Below, piece after piece: positions 52,395-56,145 of a stretch of 56,145 bases of DNA (its first letter is position 1; the number at the start of each line of letters is the position of its first letter). This DNA is from JBBQNY01 sp038255255 (lineage in GTDB: Bacteria > Pseudomonadota > Gammaproteobacteria > Xanthomonadales > Ahniellaceae): NCBI GenBank assembly GCA_038255255.1, contig JBBSLL010000019.1, positions 1 to 56,145 of the forward strand, given 5' to 3'. Under the pieces are notes generated by a model. The model was not told where the DNA came from. It saw only the letters and a program-made list of their open reading frames with translations, and ran no database searches. Made by a program: the position numbers and the translations under genes.

Positions 52395-53333
52395 CTATGG
52401 AGATGGGGTGGGTTTCTTGCGGCGAGTTGGGGCGGGGCGTTTGGCTGCAGTGCGCGCTGCGGCCTTCTTCGCGGCGGGGGCCTTCTTCGCGGCGGGGGCC
52501 TTCTTCGCGGTAGGGGCCTTCTTCGCGGCGGGCTTGCGCCTGGCGCGTTTGGCTGGCTTGGCCTTGCCGCGTCCAGGAACCATTGAGCCGAGGCGTTTTA
52601 CCCATTCGAGCGTGGTGGACGTCACCTGGGTCACTGCCGCGCTGGCGGATTGCTGGGCCCACTGCACGAGCTTGCGCTCGTCGAGCTCCGTTACCGATCG
52701 GAGCAGTTCCGGCCATTCCGTCAGCTCCGCATCGCGAAGCCGGGCGACGGCGAGCGCACGCTGCCCGATGGCGTGCGTGAGCCCGATGTTGGCCGCAACG
52801 GTGGTGGCCAGGCCCACCACAGGCGCGGCGGTAGCCAGCACGCGTCCGCCGAGCGACTGGGTGGCGAATCGCGCCAGTGAAGTGGTCAAGCGGTGGCTGA
52901 TCGCGACGGTGCCGACGTTCGACGCGGCAATCGCGAACACTGCGAAACGCTCGGCCGCCTGCGGCATATCCACGTCGTACAGCGCGAAGGTTTCGAGAAC
53001 GAGTTCGCCCTGCAGCGTGGTCACCAATGTCGCATCCGCCAGTGGGCCAAGGGCTGCGCCCAGCGCGCGAAACGGCCCGGGCAGGAATCCCGCCAAGCCG
53101 CTGATTGCACCCACCGCGCCGGCCTGGACGCATTTGGCCTGCACCAGACGCCGATGCAGCACCTGCGGAGAGGCCTTCGGGTAACGCTTGCGCAGCGCCG
53201 CCACGCGCGCCCGGGCCGCCGCGCGGTCGGCCGACTCGACCTTTCTCCACAAGTCGTCGGCGTCGGTGCGGTAAGTGCGGTGCGGAACGGGCTGCGCCTC
53301 GACCCGCGTGCTGCGTTTTGGAGTCGTCGCCAC
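52395..53333 (-). CDS. EcsC-like protein with histone-H1-like Lys/Ala tail
   Basis: The 312-residue protein starts at GTG 53333 with AGGAAAG 7 nt upstream (MATTPKRSTRVEAQ). The central part has GAVGAISGLAGFLPGPFRALG, TLVTTLQGELVLETFALYDVD and ANIGLTHAIGQRALA, resembling EcsC-family proteins that associate with membranes. The last 55 or so residues are KAKPAKRARRKPAAKK followed by KKAPxAKK repeats, like histone H1 or AlgP-type DNA-binding tails. The combination suggests a membrane-related domain tied to a polycationic tail that could bind DNA or anionic polymers. Function is unknown. A longer reading to 53462 lacks support. Confidence 0.72.
   Translation of the reverse strand: MATTPKRSTRVEAQPVPHRTYRTDADDLWRKVESADRAAARARVAALRKRYPKASPQVLHRRLVQAKCVQAGAVGAISGLAGFLPGPFRALGAALGPLADATLVTTLQGELVLETFALYDVDMPQAAERFAVFAIAASNVGTVAISHRLTTSLARFATQSLGGRVLATAAPVVGLATTVAANIGLTHAIGQRALAVARLRDAELTEWPELLRSVTELDERKLVQWAQQSASAAVTQVTSTTLEWVKRLGSMVPGRGKAKPAKRARRKPAAKKAPTAKKAPAAKKAPAAKKAAARTAAKRPAPTRRKKPTPSP
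52463..52534. repeat. 18-bp tandem repeat, four copies, coding the KKAPAAKK tail
   Basis: CCTTCTTCGCGGCGGGGG and close variants repeat four times in phase (52463, 52481, 52499, 52517). The third copy has GGTAGGGG, which gives Thr for Ala in the protein. Period 18 keeps the reading frame, so copy number can change without frameshift. Confidence 0.9.
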
Positions 53334-53460
53334 TTTCGCTTTCCTGGCTTCGTCGATGCGTCCGAGTGTAGTGCCGGCGAACCGGCGTGGGCGCGGCGGG
53401 AGAGGGAATGCGTCTGATACCCTCGTCCGCCGCCCACAATTCATGCGCCCAAACCTCATC

Positions 53461-54492
53461 ATGTCAACACCGCCAACACAGGCAGTTCGCGCCTTGCGCT
53501 GGCACGGCGACTCGCTCGAGCTGCTCGACCAGCGCCGTCTGCCGCACGAGGAGTCGTGGACGCACTACAGGGATTCCGCGAGCGTCGCGACCGCGATCCG
53601 GGAACTGGTCGTGCGCGGTGCGCCGGCCATCGGTGTGGCAGCCGCTTACGGAATCGCGCTTGCCGCGCGCCATGGCGAGCCGCTCGACGCAGCCTTCGCA
53701 GTGCTGCGCGCGTCGCGCCCCACGGCCGTCAATCTTTTCTGGGCGCTCGACCGGATGCATCGCGTGGCGCGCGAGTCAGGCGGGGACGCTGAGCAGCTGG
53801 CTGCGGCGGCGGTAGCGATCGATCGCGAGGATCTGGTGGCAAACCTGTCGATGGCCGCGCTCGGCGCCTCGGAAATTGCTGCGGGCAGCGGGGTACTGAC
53901 GCATTGCAACACGGGTGCGCTGGCGACAGCCGGACATGGCACCGCATTGGGAGTGATCCGGACTGCATGGCAGCAGGGACGCCTGGCGCGGGTTTATCAC
54001 ACCGAAACGCGGCCCTGGCTGCAGGGTTCGCGCCTCACAGCGTGGGAGCTCAAGCGCGAGGGCATTCCGGCCCACCTGGTGGCAGACGGCAGTGGGGCAT
54101 TTCTGTTTGGACGGGGGCTGGTCGACTGGCTGATCGTGGGCGCCGACCGCATTGCAGCCAATGGCGACACCGCCAACAAGATCGGCACCGCGACGCTGGC
54201 CGCGGCGGCCAGGTCGTTCGGCGGCAAGGTGATGGTCGTGGCACCGTTGTCGACGATCGACTTCGAGATGGCCAACGGCGACGCGATCGAGATCGAAGAG
54301 CGCCATGCCGACGAATTGCTCGGCGTGTCGGGATCGCGGCATGCACCGGAGGACACGATGGCGTTCAACCCGGTGTTCGACGTGACGCCGGCGCGCCTGA
54401 TCGACCTGATCGTCACCGAGCGTGGCGTGGCACGGCCACCGTTCACTCAGGACCTCGCAGCAATGCGGGAGCTTTGCACCTGGAAGGGGTAG
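53461..54492 (+). CDS. mtnA: Methylthioribose-1-phosphate isomerase
   Basis: MtnA converts 5-methylthioribose 1-phosphate to the ribulose form in the methionine salvage pathway. The 343-residue protein has VVRGAPAIGVAAAYG, the catalytic Cys149 in THCNTGALATAG, and Asp229 in VGADRIAANGDTANKIGT. Length matches the family. The ATG at 53461 is preferred; an ATG 18 nt upstream is possible and neither has a strong Shine-Dalgarno sequence. The last codons (CTWKG-stop) lie in the left arm of a perfect 26-bp inverted repeat. It is divergent from the EcsC-like gene. Confidence 0.94.
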   Translation: MSTPPTQAVRALRWHGDSLELLDQRRLPHEESWTHYRDSASVATAIRELVVRGAPAIGVAAAYGIALAARHGEPLDAAFAVLRASRPTAVNLFWALDRMHRVARESGGDAEQLAAAAVAIDREDLVANLSMAALGASEIAAGSGVLTHCNTGALATAGHGTALGVIRTAWQQGRLARVYHTETRPWLQGSRLTAWELKREGIPAHLVADGSGAFLFGRGLVDWLIVGADRIAANGDTANKIGTATLAAAARSFGGKVMVVAPLSTIDFEMANGDAIEIEERHADELLGVSGSRHAPEDTMAFNPVFDVTPARLIDLIVTERGVARPPFTQDLAAMRELCTWKG

Positions 54493-54551
54493 GCCACCAC
54501 CGCAGGATAAGAGGCTTCACCCGGAGGTGGTGGCCTACCCCTTCCAGGTGC
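54476..54551. repeat. Perfect 26-bp inverted repeat spanning the mtnA stop
   Basis: The left arm 54476-54501 is exactly complementary to the right arm 54526-54551, with a 24-nt loop. The left arm contains the last 17 bases of mtnA including the stop. No U-tract follows, but such a hairpin could terminate or stabilise the mRNA. Confidence 0.95.
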
Positions 54552-54589
54552 GTGCTGCGCCATGCGATCAGCACTTCGGGCGTTCGAGC

Positions 54590-55540
54590 ATGAGCGAGCG
54601 CGAGGCCTCGCCACGCACTCGCGTCGCCGTGCTCGTGCCTTGCTATAACGAGTCGGCCGCCATCGCCGCCGTCGTACGCGATTTCAGGCAGGCTTTGCCG
54701 CATGCTGCCGTGTACGTTTACGACAATGCTTCGTCCGACGGCACGGCGGCGATTGCCGAGTCGGCGGGTGCCGTCGTGCGCGATGTGCAGCCGCGTGGCA
54801 AGGGCAATGTCGTGCGACGGCTGTTTGCCGATGTCGACGCCGATATTTTCGTCCTGGTCGATGGTGACTCCACCTACGACGCGGCGAGTGCCCCGGCGAT
54901 GATCGCGTTGCTGCAGTCGCAGGGACTCGACATGGTGATCGGTACGCGCTCCGCAGTGGATCCTGCCGCATACCGTTCCGGTCACGTCTGGGGCAATCGG
55001 ATGCTCACCGGATTCCTTGGATGGCTGTTCGGGCAACACTGCGAGGACGTGCTCAGCGGTTATCGCGTTTTCTCGCGGCGGTACGTCAAGTCCTTTCCTG
55101 CGCTGAGCGCGCACTGGGGTATTGACCCGGAGATGATCGTGCACGCGCTGGAACTCGGAATGCCGATCGGGACGATCAGCACGTCCTATCGTGCGCGTCC
55201 GGAAGGTTCGGCAAGCAAGGTCAACACCTGGCCCGACGGCGCGCGCCTCGGATGGGCGATGGTGAGGTTGTTCCAGGCGGAGCGTCCACTCTTTTTCTAC
55301 GGTGTTATCGCCGCAGTTTTTGCGGTGGCATCCGTTGGCCTCGCCGCGCCCTTGCTCGAGACCTATCTCGAGACCGGCCTGGTGCCGCGTTTACCGACGG
55401 CGGTACTGGCCACGGGACTCATGTTGTTCGCGGCCCTGAGCGGGGCAGTGGGACTGACGCTCAACACCGTCACGCGCGGTCGGCGCGAGGCCAAGTTGCT
55501 GGCCTATCTGCGCGAGCCGGGACCGCCGCCCCCGGGCTGA
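54590..55540 (+). CDS. Membrane-associated glycosyltransferase family 2 (DPM1/GtrB-like)
   Basis: The 316-residue protein starts MSEREASPRTRVAVLVPCYNESAAI. It has VYDNASSDGTAAIAE, the metal-binding VDGDSTYD, and DVLSGYRVFSRRYVKSFP, typical of polyprenyl-phosphate sugar transferases and related GT2 enzymes. Two hydrophobic segments at the C-terminus (VIAAVFAVASVGLAA and TAVLATGLMLFAALSGAVG) anchor it. The ATG at 54590 is chosen because longer readings run back through the inverted repeat and mtnA. Its role (lipid-linked sugar or envelope glycan) is not clear from the neighbours. Confidence 0.87.
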   Translation: MSEREASPRTRVAVLVPCYNESAAIAAVVRDFRQALPHAAVYVYDNASSDGTAAIAESAGAVVRDVQPRGKGNVVRRLFADVDADIFVLVDGDSTYDAASAPAMIALLQSQGLDMVIGTRSAVDPAAYRSGHVWGNRMLTGFLGWLFGQHCEDVLSGYRVFSRRYVKSFPALSAHWGIDPEMIVHALELGMPIGTISTSYRARPEGSASKVNTWPDGARLGWAMVRLFQAERPLFFYGVIAAVFAVASVGLAAPLLETYLETGLVPRLPTAVLATGLMLFAALSGAVGLTLNTVTRGRREAKLLAYLREPGPPPPG

Positions 55541-55601
55541 AAGCAACGCGGTTTCAGGGCGGTGTTCGAAACGCCTTGCCCCTCACCCGGCGCTTCGCGC
55601 C

Positions 55602-55630
55602 ACCCTCTCCCCGCCTTGCGGGGCGAGGGT
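55602..55630. repeat. Interspersed palindromic repeat
   Basis: ACCCTCTCCCCGC (55602-55614) pairs with GCGGGGCGAGGGT (55618-55630), 12 of 13 bp, with a 3-nt loop. The preceding text (CCCCTCACCCGGCGCTTCGC) is of the kind found in many intergenic copies in Xanthomonadales. Its right arm runs straight into the 32-bp tandem repeat. Confidence 0.75.
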
Positions 55631-55760
55631 CGCTACCTTTCGCCATGCGCCTTCGCGAGGGTCGCTACCTTTCGCCACGCGCTTTCGCGAGGGTCGCTAC
55701 CTTTCGCCATGCGCTTTGGCGAGGGTCGCTACCTTTCGCCACGCGCTTTCGCGAGGGTCT
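55624..55760. repeat. 32-bp tandem repeat, four full copies and a partial fifth
   Basis: Units begin CGAGGGTCGCTACCTTTCGC at 55624, 55656, 55688, 55720 and 55752 (the last is truncated after CGAGGGTC). Period is exactly 32 bp; copies differ at a few positions (CATGCGC versus CACGCGC, TTCG versus TTGG). There are no unique spacers, so it is not CRISPR. 32 is not a multiple of 3, which argues against coding. It occupies the gap between the GT2 gene and the gyrA promoter. Confidence 0.93.
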
Positions 55761-55787
55761 CGAACTGGCCGGCTAGGTGCGCTTAAC

Positions 55788-55796
55788 TGCTATAAT
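55788..55796 (+). promoter_or_regulatory. Extended -10 promoter of gyrA
   Basis: TGCTATAAT (55788-55796) is a perfect extended -10 element; no good -35 is visible, as is usual for this class. It gives a leader of about 65 nt before gyrA. Confidence 0.65.
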
Positions 55797-55869
55797 TTCG
55801 GGCTTCCGACGGTCCCGTTCGAGCCTGCTCCGGGCGCCGCTAAACGTCTGAAATAAAAAAGGAATCAGG

Positions 55870-56145
55870 ATGTCTGACACGGCACGCGAAATCATCCGCG
55901 TCAATATCGAAGACGAGATGCGCCAGAGCTATCTCGCCTACGCGATGAGCGTGATCGTGGGCCGCGCATTGCCCGATGTCCGCGACGGCCTGAAGCCGGT
56001 CCACAGGCGGGTTCTGTTCGCGATGAGCGAGCTCGGCAACGACTGGAACAAACCCTACAAGAAGTCGGCCCGCATCGTCGGCGACGTGATCGGCAAGTAC
56101 CACCCCCACGGCGAAAGCGCGGTGTACGACGCGCTGGTGCGCATG
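55870..56145 (+). CDS. gyrA: DNA gyrase subunit A (first 92 residues; gene runs off the window)
   Basis: GyrA is the cleavage-rejoining subunit of DNA gyrase. The fragment MSDTAREIIRVNIEDEMRQS... continues with SYLAYAMSVIVGRALPDVRDG, KPVHRRVLFAM and KKSARIVGDVIGKYHPHG. In the quinolone-resistance region Ser83 and Asp87 (E. coli numbering coincides) are the sensitive-type residues; position 82 is Glu where E. coli has Asp. The ATG at 55870 has AAAGGA ending 6 nt upstream. The catalytic tyrosine lies beyond the window edge. Confidence 0.97.
   Translation, partial: MSDTAREIIRVNIEDEMRQSYLAYAMSVIVGRALPDVRDGLKPVHRRVLFAMSELGNDWNKPYKKSARIVGDVIGKYHPHGESAVYDALVRM

Noticed and set aside
55624..55760. 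CRISPR array
   Set aside because: The 32-bp repeats are directly adjacent, with no unique spacers and no cas genes nearby.

Overview
The window reads as chromosomal DNA of a high-GC gammaproteobacterium, most likely of the Xanthomonadales (Lysobacterales). This rests on the housekeeping gene order (rplU-rpmA-obgE; rpsT divergent from murJ-ribF-ileS-lspA-ispH), on GTAG-headed REP palindromes next to a RAYT transposase gene, on a DUF3011-type protein, and on the general codon use. The taxonomic call is an inference from content, not from a search.

Layout. 1-11.4 kb is core genome: 5' part of uvrA on the minus strand, the L21/L27/Obg genes, rpsT, and the murJ-ribF-ileS-lspA-ispH run. 11.5-39.8 kb is a large Wzx/Wzy-type exopolysaccharide or O-antigen locus. 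It begins with a CpsB-like phosphatase, a Wza-like export lipoprotein, a Wzc-like tyrosine kinase, a J-domain membrane protein, a TPR protein, a FecR-like secreted protein and a Wzy/ligase-family protein. It continues with a UDP-sugar dehydrogenase, a Wzx flippase, seven glycosyltransferases, three FkbM and two other methyltransferases, a glutamine-dependent amidotransferase, a second (EpsG-type) polymerase and a UDP-uronate 4-epimerase. The stretch from about 21.5 to 26.3 kb is visibly AT-richer than the rest and looks acquired. No priming sugar-phosphate transferase is present in the window.

39.97-47.96 kb is a lasso-peptide biosynthetic cluster set inside the polysaccharide region. It holds a cyclase (C), a 54-residue precursor (A) that is easy to miss, a PRMT-like methyltransferase, an HPr-kinase-like lasso kinase, a PqqD-like RRE protein, an NTP_transf_5-type nucleotidyltransferase, a second RRE plus B2 protease pair on the opposite strand, and an ABC exporter (D). 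The predicted core is GGGASTSDGVNTTMMAI with a Gly1-Asp8 macrolactam. The combination of methyltransferase, kinase, nucleotidyltransferase and two RREs makes this the most interesting system in the window.

48.0-50.2 kb carries two GDP-mannose 4,6-dehydratase-family genes, then come tRNA-Val(CAC) and tRNA-Thr(CGT) behind a strong promoter. 50.7-55.9 kb holds a DUF3011-type protein, a REP/RAYT element, an EcsC-like protein with a histone-H1-like tail, mtnA ending in a perfect 26-bp inverted repeat, a membrane glycosyltransferase, a five-copy 32-bp tandem repeat, and the start of gyrA.

How it works together: nucleotide-sugar enzymes (dehydrogenase, epimerase, GMD pair) supply precursors; glycosyltransferases, methyltransferases and the amidotransferase build and decorate a lipid-linked repeat unit; Wzx and a Wzy polymerase flip and polymerise it; the Wza/Wzc/CpsB-like trio controls and exports the chain. 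The lasso cluster is functionally separate and has its own exporter.
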